A stretch of DNA of 64,000 bases from Hydractinia symbiolongicarpus (Eukaryota > Cnidaria > Hydrozoa > Anthoathecata > Hydractiniidae): positions 30,437,501-30,501,500 of the forward strand of contig NC_079880.1 of NCBI RefSeq assembly GCF_029227915.1, read 5' to 3'. Made by a program: the position numbers and the translations under genes. Below, one piece after another: positions 13,466-24,226 of this stretch. The stretch's first letter is position 1, and every line of letters begins with the position of its first letter. Below the pieces are notes generated by a model that made no database searches, was not told the origin of the DNA, and saw only the letters and a list, made by a program, of their open reading frames with translations.

Positions 13466-14842
13466 GTGGTTTTTATTACATAAAATAACTTTGCAAAATG
13501 CAGGTAAACAAAATGGAAATTTTTCACGGTTGAACAAAAGATGAATTAGCTAAAATATCCTAATTCGTAATTTACGTCTTAATTCTGTGATGTCATTTTT
13601 TTTTCCAATGTGAGATACGCTAGGCTCTACATAAACATACTAAATAATATAAAAGCTCCTACGCAGCTTATTTCTCTTCGATTTAAAAAATCTCAACGAC
13701 ATAACAAATGCAAAATTCTGGACTTCATTGGCGATAAATGATGTTGTTGTCTATAATGAAGTGAAATCCTGTGTTTACAATTATATTTGATTGATGTCAA
13801 GACTTTTGGGGTGAAGAATCATCTGAAATGACAAATTTTAAGATTATCGTATCATCATAATGGAGATGCAAATTCATAAGCAACACTGGTAAAAACTTTA
13901 GAAATAGAATAAAATGGAATAAAAAATAGAATCAAAGTCTGCAGAATGAATTTCGAAATACACCTAATTTAGCTAGTAGCTAGCTATAAGTTCCTTAAAT
14001 GATGCAATCAAAATGTTTTAAGCTCCAAAATTAATATGAAATCAATGTAAAACCATAGTTGAAAGACTAAGATAAGGACTAAATACATACATTCAAATCC
14101 ACGACAAGTTACCAGTAACCATACAACACCCAACATATGTTAGCGTAGTTAACTAAGCTTTCTTCTTCGATAGTGGTAAGAAAAATTAGGCTGGGTCTCC
14201 TGGCTAAATACATGTAGGATAACACTCATAATGGCAGAAAAAATCAGTCAAACTTTTGTACGGAAAGTGAAATATGCGCCTTTTGCACAAAAATGAAAAA
14301 ACGGCGCGCCATTAAACAACTTTTCGTTCCTGAAGTTTCGTTTTCAAACATTAGCCACCTAAGGTGTGAGTCGGTAACTTGCACAGGAATATGAAATACG
14401 GTTATCTTAAGCTAGATTAACTACCTATAATAAATACAACATTATGATCACTATATCTACGACATTCCCCTTAAAAATCAATGTCAATCCGCTTTATAAA
14501 TAAAATTTTTACCCCCTCGGCTAGTTTCTTATGTAATCTCCCACATGAATTGGCTCTGCGTAAATTATTCACCAATGTGTTCATTTTTTATTCCGAGACG
14601 AAGAAAGGCTAAACCAAACAGTGATGTCTACTTCGAATTTTAGAATCGTCCAAGCTGATGACGGAAATCTTCAAGCCACAGGGCTTCTTCTTTTCTGTTT
14701 GAAGTGGTTATGCAGCGCTGCAGCGTTTATGAGAATGTTTTTTCTGTTATCAAGGTCTAAAGCACTTAAAACGTCTGCATACGAGGTTCTTTTTTGTTCC
14801 CGTTCAAGCCTATTTTAGGGTTCACAAAGTCCGTTTTAGCGA

Positions 14843-14920
14843 AAGCTTCTGGGGCGCCCCAGTGGCGCCCCAGACCCCGCCTGAGGGACTTACAGCGCCC
14901 CCCCCCCCCCCCCCCCCCCG
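14843..14920. repeat. GC-rich block with long poly-C run
   Basis: A GGCGCCCCAGTGGCGCCCC block is followed by CCCGCCTGAGGGACTTACAGCG and then about 20 consecutive C. It stands out sharply from the AT-rich surroundings and is probably part of a dispersed repeat. The homopolymer length may be unreliable. Confidence 0.5.
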
Positions 14921-15609
14921 AGACACTTAGCTGTATATTCAAATTTTCATAGCCATCATGACTACTACGAAAATTTGCTGAATCCGCCCCTGGATATTGC
15001 GTCAAAAAATTCCATTATTCTGTTTATTTTTTATTTAAAAAGCAAAATATGTCGCTCATCTCTATGCGAAGAGAGTATTGTTTTTCAAAATGGTTTTTGT
15101 AACAAACTTTACAAAAACCATAAACTACAATAACAAGTAACGTAGCATACGTAAAGAAATAAGTGGGAGGTTCAAATATTATTCAAGCTATTTTTTTGCA
15201 GCTATGCACATGGAATAAAAGATTGGATAAAATAATAAATGTGATTATATTTAATTACAAGAAAGTCAAAAGATTGCACCATTTAAAGCTACAATCGATT
15301 GAAATTACATAGATCGCAGTCCAAGCAAAAAACAAAACATGAATTATAAATAAATTTAATGTTATTGTTGAAAATGTATATAACCTTTTTATATTTTTTT
15401 AACTGTTCTTTTTTTTAATTTAATATTTTGACCGGTTAAAAATCTTTCCTCAGTTTTTTCCGCATCCAAGACATGGAATGGTAAGATCTAGCATATTTCG
15501 ATTTTCAACAAAGATTGAAACAAAGTGTGTTGCCATAGTGCAAGAATAGTTATACTGTTACTCCTAATTTTGGTCACAAACCCACTCGCAGTAGTGAAGC
15601 GATTAAGGT

Positions 15610-16503
15610 ATGGAATTGTGGGCAGTCTCGTTGATATCCTATGTCGTACCATTTGTATTACACAGTTTTGGTATGATACTACTTTTAACAAAAAGTTCCA
15701 ACGTTAGCAGAAGTCAAACTATATTAATGATCAATCTGAGTCTGTCGGAAATTTGCTTATCCGCAGCGAGTGTAGCTTATATCGTGGTGTACTATTATTA
15801 TGGCGAGAAAAACATTGTGTATCAATTTTTATTAATTTACTCAATGGTTTCATGTTTACCTTATTATGCCGTTATGTACATTCTGACATTAGACCGACTG
15901 GCAGAAGTGTACTTGAACATCCGTTATCCCTTATATTGGTCAGCAAGAAAAACGAAATATTGCATGATCATAGTATGGTTGATAACTTTGTGCTTGCAGT
16001 TGTCATTATTTGTTTATATTCGTGTCGAACAAGTAAATGGTTTTGAAAAGCTTGAAGATTTTTCCCACTTTTATGGCTTTCCATTTGGCGATATGGTTTT
16101 CGTTATAATTGCTTTTGCGACATACATATACATTGTGAAAAAGATTCGACGCAATAGAAAGGTAATGGCTCGAATGTCGGTTTCAATAGAAAGAAATACA
16201 GATCGTAATACGGATGGATTTAGTTCAAATGGTCAAAAATTGCGTCAGCACATCAAACGAGCGAATCTACATTTGTTGTTACCATTCCTATTAGTGACAA
16301 CTTTCGTACTGTTCATTGTCATACCAGATTTTATATTCTTGTTGATGTATAGAGGTTTTATAGCAAACACTTTTCTGTTAGATGTGATAATCAACATAGT
16401 TTTTTCTATCGGTTATTCTTCCGATGCCTGTATTTATGTTTTGTTGTCGACTTCTTTCAAAAACCTTCTTCGGAGTTGGTTTAGAAGATTTTTTAAAAGG
16501 TAA
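15610..16503 (+). CDS. orphan rhodopsin-like 7TM G protein-coupled receptor
   Basis: This intact 297-aa single-exon frame encodes a plasma-membrane receptor with seven hydrophobic segments, at about residues 6-28, 38-62, 74-97, 119-141, 156-177, 222-246 and 256-280. The end of TM3 has LDRLAEVYLNIRYPLYW, a DR-containing equivalent of the DRY box plus the typical ICL2 YPLYW. TM7 has SSDACIYVLL, a divergent NPxxY equivalent. The third loop is basic, and the C terminus (RSWFRRFFKR) fits helix 8. The ligand cannot be inferred. An ATG at 15610 with a hydrophobic TM1 almost at once means a very short extracellular N terminus. A frameshifted paralogue lies in opposite orientation at 10247-11118, so the locus arose by inverted duplication. 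Confidence 0.8.
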   Translation: MELWAVSLISYVVPFVLHSFGMILLLTKSSNVSRSQTILMINLSLSEICLSAASVAYIVVYYYYGEKNIVYQFLLIYSMVSCLPYYAVMYILTLDRLAEVYLNIRYPLYWSARKTKYCMIIVWLITLCLQLSLFVYIRVEQVNGFEKLEDFSHFYGFPFGDMVFVIIAFATYIYIVKKIRRNRKVMARMSVSIERNTDRNTDGFSSNGQKLRQHIKRANLHLLLPFLLVTTFVLFIVIPDFIFLLMYRGFIANTFLLDVIINIVFSIGYSSDACIYVLLSTSFKNLLRSWFRRFFKR

Positions 16504-17557
16504 AATGGTACATTGGAAACAAATTAGCTACGTATGTTGCAGAAATATCGTCAGCATGGTAGTAAGTTGCTTTGCGGCTTTAGCTAGCAGAACTTTGGAA
16601 CGAACCATATATTTTAAATAAAATGGTTGCTAGTTGTTATAGAAACTGTGTCTTTTTAGAAGGGCCATTTTGCGCCTTTTTAACTTGTAAATGAAATCAA
16701 AGTGTAACAGTTAAAAATTGATGTGTTGTTTGTTTGAATAAAACACACTTGGATTGCGTTGGGAATAGCTTAAACATAATTTCGATTTTGTATGTCTTTT
16801 AAATCATTCTATTAGCTTCCAATTACATGTCATATGGTTTAGTTTATTGCTCTTAGTTTTTCATTCGTAGCTTTACGGACTGGAATAATTTTTAATCTAA
16901 AAGCTACTTATTAAAAATTTAATAGAAATTTCATTATAATTACTATTTATCTATACTATCTATTTGTGTTTACTCTGTTATGTAACAATCATGAATGAAT
17001 GTTTTTTGTAAAAGAGGTAGCTCGAGTATCGATATTTGATTTGTTAGCGTCATTCGTACACTAAAAAATTAACTCGACAGGCCATCATGTATTAATAACT
17101 TTAACTTTGATCACAGGACTTACTCTTTTGTTTGCTGTATAATCTTTGCCGTAATACTCGCATACCACACAATAGTGTGCGTGAAACTCGCCTACCGCAC
17201 ATTAGTAAGCGTGTGATACTCGCATAGCGCACATTAGTATGCGTGATACTTACATACCACACATTAGTGTGTGAATACGCTGAACAATGAAACGTAAATT
17301 TTGAATTTTGTAAACTGTTTCAAATTTCAGTCACAGTTTCGGGTTTCGAATCTTACCGAGTAATGATCTTAAGTTTCATTAGTTCTTAAGTGCTTGGGAC
17401 TGAAAAAACCGTAAACTATTGCTTGTGGGTTTCATCTTGAATATTTTTAAACAGGATTGCAGATATGTCTCATAATTACAGTTTTTTTTTTAATTTCTTA
17501 CTATTTCCGTCTTTTTTAGTAGGTTTAAACTTGTGTTGCTGAAATGAAGCATGAGAG
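16504..17557. other. non-coding stretch with short tandem hairpin repeat
   Basis: No gene seen. At 17153-17276 there are three to four imperfect copies of a ~40-bp unit containing ACTCGCATACCACACATTAGTGTGCGTG-like sequence (variants differ). Each copy has self-complementary CACAC...GTGTG segments. Confidence 0.5.
17153..17276. repeat. short tandem repeat of hairpin-forming units
   Basis: Copies start with ACTCGC or ACTTAC followed by ATACCACACA, TTAGT and GTGCGTGA variants. The units are about 38-42 bases and diverged. Confidence 0.55.
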
Positions 17558-18796
17558 TCAGTGATGAGCAACACTTTCCGTATCACGTTTTCGACTTCTT
17601 ATAATTGCGTAAACAACACCATTTAAGATTCCTCCAATGTTAGAGAAGGTCGTAACAAACTGAAACAACGCTTGCGGAACATCTGCTACTAATTGCCACA
17701 CACCATACAAAGCCATCGCCCACCATTGTATAAAGAAAGCTGCAACAAATAAGGACATAGTCTTAGCTGCTCGATGTGATGCCCGGACCATGTGAGCACC
17801 CTTGCCAGAAACATCTTTGAACTTTGGCTCCTCTTTTTGAATGCGGTACCATGTTAAAATATACATAATGATGTTTACGGTGAGAATTAAAAGCAAAGGC
17901 ACTGTGGTGAAGAATAAATTCGCGTACTCTCCTTTCACACCATCAAAGTAGCAGCTAAAAGTAAAATAAAAAAATATTCCAATTTATAGCTTTAATTTTG
18001 TAAAATGTGTTAAGGCTTTGATTTTACAGTCGAAGCAAAGTTACGCTTATTTACCCTCCATTATGTACTTTAAAGCGGATTTAAACTATATGTTCTGTTT
18101 TGAAGATTGTTGTAAAAAATAACAATATTTTAGGTTTGCATTCTCTTTTAGCATAACACGCATACCCTACACGACTGGTTACTTCCGTAGAACTTGAAAG
18201 CCCAAAATGTCTAATACTCACAAGGTTCCATTTGGTCCCATAGATCCAGTCCCAAGATCTATCATACTACCAATGGCTGGTGTTCCAAACATCCATAACA
18301 ACAACTTCCAATCATATTTTCCAAATTCAAGCTTTTTACGAAAGTAAATCAAAACAAAAGCGTTGATAGAAACCACATTTACCATCAAGTTCTGGGCAGT
18401 AATGAACTCGGCTAGCATGATGCCATAAAACTCGCAAAGTGCTTTGGGGTAGACATGATCTTTTTTGATGACAATATGCAAATGATCCATTGAGTGACAG
18501 ATATTAAACAAGGCATCGCAAATGGCAAGATACACAACAAACCGTTCACTTTTTGTCCATGTGAAAAATGTTGATATTCTTTGATGTTTAAATGAAAAAT
18601 ATAGTACCAGTATAGCTGTTATCAAACTTAAAAAAATACATGTTAACGCTGGTATATGGATGGCGTAAAATTGACCGTTATCCAGTCCATATAATGCCAA
18701 ATCGTATCTGCTTTCCTTCTTTGGTGTGATTAGGGTGTTATTTTGTGTTGATATTTCGTTAACTTTATTCACTCCAAAGAGTGTTACCACGTCCAT
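17558..18796 (-). CDS. orphan 7TM receptor, two exons
   Basis: Exon 1 runs 18796 to 18222 and exon 2 17954 to 17558. The intron has GTGAGT at its donor and a T-rich tract ending TTTTAG at its acceptor. Joining them restores one frame (575 + 397 bases, 323 aa) and reads through GPNGT into CYFDGV. Seven hydrophobic segments are present: TM1-TM4 in exon 1 (about 48-70, 85-105, 118-142, 160-182) and TM5-TM7 in exon 2. A Cys before TM3 (ALCEFYG) and the extracellular CYF between TM4 and TM5 could form the usual disulfide. There is no classical DRY or NPxxY. The pattern resembles the cAMP-receptor/GPR157-like receptors, though that is a weak inference. The ligand is unknown. Confidence 0.75.
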
Positions 18797-20970
18797 TCGT
18801 TTAAGTGAATGTTTACAACTTCACGATAAAATTAGACAAATATTTGGTAATATGAATATTTTAAAGAGGAATATTCATAATTAACACGGAACAATTTTTT
18901 CGTTTCTTTTTTATGACCGAAATTTATTTTGCAAACATACGTATTAAAAATTAAAAAATATTTGCACGAAATAAAAAAATAACTTGCTAGTGCTAATTAT
19001 CAGCTTCTTGCTTGATCGATTTGGAGAAAAAAGAGAATTTTTTCGTTATGGACTGGCAGCTTGTGTTTTTATTCTGTGCAAAATATATCATGCACTGAAA
19101 GCTGTTTATAAAACTCATTTGAGTTGCAACGATAGTCTGTAACATTATTTTGCAGAGAAGGCACCACGTCCGACTCGCGTAGCACAGTGTAGCTACCTAT
19201 ATACGTCGTGCATTGCGTCGACACCAGTCCCCCTGATATTATTTTGATACGTGTGTGCGAAGGGGGAGTATACGACACTACCTCTGATCCTATACTTTCA
19301 AACAATAGCTATCCATCAATTCCCCCAATTGATGAATAGCTATCGTGACAGATTCCTCTCAGATTCTTCCACCACGTAGGTTCTCATTCATTAAATTAAA
19401 GGGCATGATAGTTCTTCACTAGCTGTTTTGTTTTGGTGTAAGAGACAGCGAAGCCTTCTTTCTCCGTTTTTAGAGTAAACTGATGACGTGATATTGTAGT
19501 TATTTTCTGCATGATTCTCACTATAGCGAAAATGCAAAAATTCTAGCCAATCAAAGACAGTGACTTAGTCAAAGAAAATTCTCCATCGGACAAGCACAGC
19601 TAATTTGATGGGAATAATCATGCCTAATCTGAGTAACAAATGACTAATTAAGTGGCACAACCATTTATCAACCCCATTTTAGGGGAGAATATTGAGGGTC
19701 TCCTTTTTTACCCAAACCCATGGAATTATGTGAAGAGCAAATGTTATGACAATAAACTTGGCACAGTAGCTAACCAAGAAAGTTTATGTAAATTTAAAGT
19801 GTGTCTCAGTTCAACTTTATGTTTCTATAACAAAACAACACCTGTTCTTTCCAGCTTTTAAACAAGCAAAGTGTTTTAACGCAAACCCAATTTTAACAAA
19901 CGCGAGAGCAAGCTAGATAATGTTTAAGAAGAAAAACGTGCGTCATACTAAACTATTTTGGGATGGTGGCCTCATGCCAGTAATGGTTTAAAATAAAAGT
20001 GATATAAAAGTGGGTTTGTACAATATTTTAGGCTGCTTTGGTTTGAAAAAAGAAAGTAACAAACCAATTAAAAAGACAAAAAGTGAAAATAATCTCTGCA
20101 GGGTTTTTTGTTAGGAATAAAAATTGTGTAATATGAGTTAAGGAAGAAACGTTTTCCTGTTAAAACCGTAAAAAAAACAGATTTTAATATTTTCTTTCGA
20201 AATGTGGTCGTGAGAATTAGGAAAAACTGAACATGGTGAAATTCATTCGATGTAACTGCGGTTTACGCTCTGGCTTTCAAATTCGCAGCAGAGAAACCTC
20301 TGAATTGTTTATTCCTAATTAATATTAATGCAAAAAAGTATATAAAATACGATTTTAGAGGTATGATCATGGAACATTTTTCATGCGATGCTAAAAATAG
20401 GTAAGGATTGTTATCTTTATTTTATTTGATTATTTATCTTTTGTTATTGTGACTTCTAATATGAATATTTTGACAGCCGGGGGTAAAAAAACGTGGCACA
20501 AATTAGGGCGCCTAAAACTTCCCATTTACTGAAACGATTTAGTTACAGTTTTATACGCTTTAATTAGTTGAAACAATTTACGCTCTATTGCTTTTTTAAT
20601 TCTATCAGCATTTTTTAAATTTTATTGTGACTTTAGTGCGATGTCAAATCATTATTCTATGACCCAGAAACAATAATTTATCTTGATAAGAAAAAGTATA
20701 TTAAATTAATCGCGTTAAAAAGGCTTTTGAAAGTAATTTTTAACAATTTGCTAAATTGACCTCTTAATCGCAAGAAAGTGTCGTCAAAAATAAGTTTTAG
20801 AAAATTGGATTCCAGGAAACCATTTGTACCCTATACCCCGGTTGAATAGGTTCAAACAATCTCAATGTTTGTACAACTACCCTTTTTGCAAAACTGTAAC
20901 GCGTTCCGCTTTGTAATCTTATTTCAAGTAAATCCATCTGCAAAAGAATGACTTAATGCCCATTTTTGCA
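18797..20970. other. non-coding stretch
   Basis: No gene supported. Contains a near-perfect hairpin at 19305-19343, and at its end a probable splice acceptor (TTTTTGCAG, ending 20971) for the next gene's first coding exon. Confidence 0.4.
19305..19343. repeat. 39-base hairpin, 17-bp arms
   Basis: Left arm 19305-19321 and right arm 19327-19343 are complementary apart from one position (ATAGCTATCCATCAATT against its inverted copy) around a CCCCC loop. It could be the remnant of two abutting inverted repeats or a small transcribed hairpin. Confidence 0.6.
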
Positions 20971-20990
20971 GGAGGCCATCTGGTTCAGTA

Positions 20991-23900
20991 ATGACTGGAA
21001 GACCAGCAGCATATGGAGAAGTCATCTACACTCATGCGACACCAGCATTGGCAGGTTTGGTGCTACTTTTCAACGTCATTGTCGTCGCCATTATCATCAA
21101 AAAAGTCAAACTAAAGCCGTCCTTGATTTACATCCTCAATTTATGTTTATCAGACACATTTGTTGGGATTAATATGATCATACTAAAGAGCATGGACCCG
21201 TTCATGAAAACGACACTGAAAGGAAAATCCGAGGTTAAAGAATTATACAGCATTATAAAGCACGTGTTTATCAGATTTTCGCTGCTTATCTCCATCTTTA
21301 ATCTCATTGCCATCACCTTTGACCGATTATTTGCCGTTGCTTTCCCGTTTCTTCATCATAAGCAAAACAAGCTGTTTCCATATAAGATATGTTTCAGTGC
21401 GTGGGTTCTCTCTTTGGCGTGTGTTTCACTCGTCTACTGCGTATCGAGATTTCTTCTTTCAAACGTTGAAAAGTATAACAACTTGGTATTTCCAGTTTTA
21501 ACTTACACAGCTACCATCTTCTTTGTTGCATGCTACACCGCTATTTTTGTTGTCCTGCGTCGCAGTAACAACAAACTCAAGCAGATTTCAGCGGCAGCAT
21601 TTGAGAGCACGGGGAAACATAATGTTGGAAGAGACCTAAAGAGAGAGGTATGGATGATTTCATCCTTCTGTTATGCATTTGCATATTTCCGTTATAGCTA
21701 TGTTAATATTATTGTCTTTTTAAAAACAAAAAAAAACAGAACGTTTACAGGAACTGAACAGTTTATGTAATTTTTTTATTTATATACATATATATTTAAA
21801 CACAAAATTACAAAACTAGAAGAGGACGAATACAAAACTCTTCATACCCCACGATAGAAAAACCTATCTGTGGGGTACTGCACATAAATTAATGTAATAG
21901 TTGGTACGCAACGCGTTTTATTTGATCAAAGTAAAATCGATGTCCAATAATTCACGTAATGTGTGCTTCGTATAGATCAATTTCGTAAGTCAACAAAACG
22001 TTGAAAAAATTTGCATCTTTAATAAAAAGCCAGTCCATATGCGTTCATACGCTAAGTTCTTTGCATACCTTTTAATTCCCTTTTATTCACTTTCTCAAAC
22101 TATTTTATGTGCCTTTGCTGGAGAATTTTAATTTACTGCGTGGCAAGGTTTTGTTCAAAATTCATAAAAACTTTAAAAAAAGTCGAAAGGGAAAACGACA
22201 AGAACAGGCATAACTGTATGTGAGTAAGAATATGCTCTGATATTATTTTTCAATAGTTACCAAATAAGTATTGTTGACAGCTATTTTGCGACAGCAGCTA
22301 GCTAGCTTGGTAGTAAACGAGTTAATTGCGACTATGCTATCACTAGTAACTAGCTATCTAACTAGATTCAAACATTCCAACTTTCCTGACTTGACTGGGA
22401 TTTTACAGATCTCCCTCCGTTCTAACTTCACAAAAACTCTCCCAATGTTGAAAATATCAAGTTGACAGAAATGCGCCAGTTGTGCAGAAAATAATTGATC
22501 AACAAGAATTCGATAGTGAGCGTGGTACCTATTGGTAATATGTATTTAATAGCGGATTTTTGGCCACAAAAAATTTACGACCACGTTTAACAGTCTGTTT
22601 CCACGGCTGTCATATCTGTTAAAGGAAACAGTATACCTAATCCCGGGATTTAGAAAGAGTCACTAAAAAGAGTCAGTTACCAAAGAAAACTGGATTAAAT
22701 AAGGAAGGATTGTAAATTGGAGTATGTAGATACCTTATAGCTAGTAGGCTACAACGCAAAGTTAAGACCGATGTTGGTAAATAATTCAGTAATGCATCTA
22801 AATTAATCGCTATTTTTTTCTTTCTTTTTGAAAGCGTGTTAAGACTTGAGTCACTTAACTAGGCATAAAAACTCTTAAATAAGCCTAAAAAAATAATATG
22901 GTACCAAAACAATTGATGCTAGCCTTTCCCTGCACAGAGAATATCTATAGAACCTTGTTTTAATCAATAAAGCTGACAAAGTGTACTCGATACCCTGGAA
23001 TCTGTTGTTGTTAAATTATTTCAAAGGAGAATGTGAAATGCAAAGGCGGTTTAATCAATCAAGTATTACCCATTTAAGAAGAAGCTTTGAACGTCCTTGT
23101 GTGAAAGCCATGAAAAAAATTTTAAAAAACATTTAATGTGAAGTTGTAATAACACCAGAGAATCCTGCTGACTTACACATCTAAAACAACTTTGGACTGA
23201 GATTATAGCTTCGTACTTGCTGACAAGAATTTTAAGGCTACAAAACATGGGTTTGATTCTACCACAACTAAATTTCTAGATTTGTCGCATTTATGATTTT
23301 ATTGGTGGTATATTTTCCGTTGATACCTTTTGACAATAAGAACGTTTTGTGTGCATTTGTTAACAACATATAGAAACAATGAGCAATGCATAAAATGAAG
23401 AGCAGTTTTGTTGCTTATTTATTTCTAATGTAAATACATAGTTATTTAGAAAAAATGTTATATATTATAGTGTACTATTGATTATTTTTAAGTTATTAAG
23501 AATTTTAAGAACATGTTTTATGATGAGTTTTAAGAATCGCATGATATATTTTTAGAACATTTACGTATTCAGTTGGATTTCTTAATTATTTAGATCTGTC
23601 ACTTCTTTCTTTTTCCATTTTATTATTTATAATACTTTTATACTTTTTAGATCCGATTTGTGTTAATGGCTGTGAAAACTGTTTTAATTTTCGCGCTATG
23701 CTGGCTTCCCTTCTCAACTTGTAATCTGCTTAAAGCCAGTGGTGAATCTTGCGGTGGCAAAGATGTCGAACGGACATTGTTCGCGCTGGCTTTTTTAAAT
23801 TCAGTCTTAAACCCGCTCGTGTTTTTCTCGCACGTGAAAGCAGCTGTTGGAAGAAGATCTAAGAATGGCAGATTGCACCAACAGAAGGATAAAAGAGACA

Positions 23901-24049
23901 CGCCCATTTCATCTGGCAAGACAAAAAGCAGATCAAGTACGGAGTTCACAAGCTTAAAATTACGCCCAAATTGGAATACAGGGAAAGAAAACAATGGCTA
24001 TCACGACGATAACAACAACAGCAACAACAACAGCGAATACGACAACAAT

Positions 24050-24084
<35 letters not shown>

Positions 24085-24226
24085 AATAAACAACAACAAC
24101 AACAACAACAACAAAAACAACAACAACAACAACAACAACGACGACGACGACGACGACGACGAGAACAACAACAACAACGATAGCCACCAACCTGCAATAT
24201 TGTTAAACGATATTGTCGTATTGTAA
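20991..24226 (+). CDS. class A (rhodopsin-like) G protein-coupled receptor with poly-Asn tail
   Basis: Coding exon 1 is 20991-21647 (donor GTATGG) and exon 2 is 23651-24226 (acceptor TACTTTTTAG). The phase-0 junction gives a 410-aa protein. Exon 1 carries TM1-TM5, with NLIAITFDRLFAVAFPF at the end of TM3 (DRY equivalent DRL). Exon 2 carries TM6 with CWLPF and TM7 with NSVLNPLVFF, a clear NPxxY-type motif. An upstream TTTTTGCAG acceptor ending at 20971 suggests an untranslated first exon. The C-terminal tail from about residue 335 is unusual: some 50 Asn from AAC repeats, interrupted by an Asp block from GAC repeats (24000-24185). The family responds to amines, peptides or similar ligands, but the ligand here is unknown. 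Confidence 0.8.
21648..23650 (+). other. intron of the 20991-24226 receptor gene
   Basis: The 2.0-kb interval is bounded by GTATGG and TTTTTAG, and its removal joins two in-frame receptor halves at the third-loop/TM6 boundary. I see no other gene inside it. Confidence 0.7.
24003..24186. repeat. (AAC)n with embedded (GAC)n trinucleotide repeat
   Basis: Long AAC runs with a block of about eight GAC codons in the middle. It is in frame with the receptor tail and translates as poly-Asn and poly-Asp. Such tracts are length-polymorphic. Confidence 0.85.

Larger units (their letters stand above)
11119..15609. other. non-coding stretch between receptor paralogues
   Basis: No supported gene in about 4.5 kb. 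At about 12890-12945 there is a motif (GATGGGAGAAGAATCTCCCGAAACGTCG, split here only in description) of the kind found near ends of some retroelements. At 13431-13465 there is one end of the element family seen complete at 61371-61811. Around 14843-14920 a GGGGCGCC-rich block is followed by a run of more than 20 C. Confidence 0.4.
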
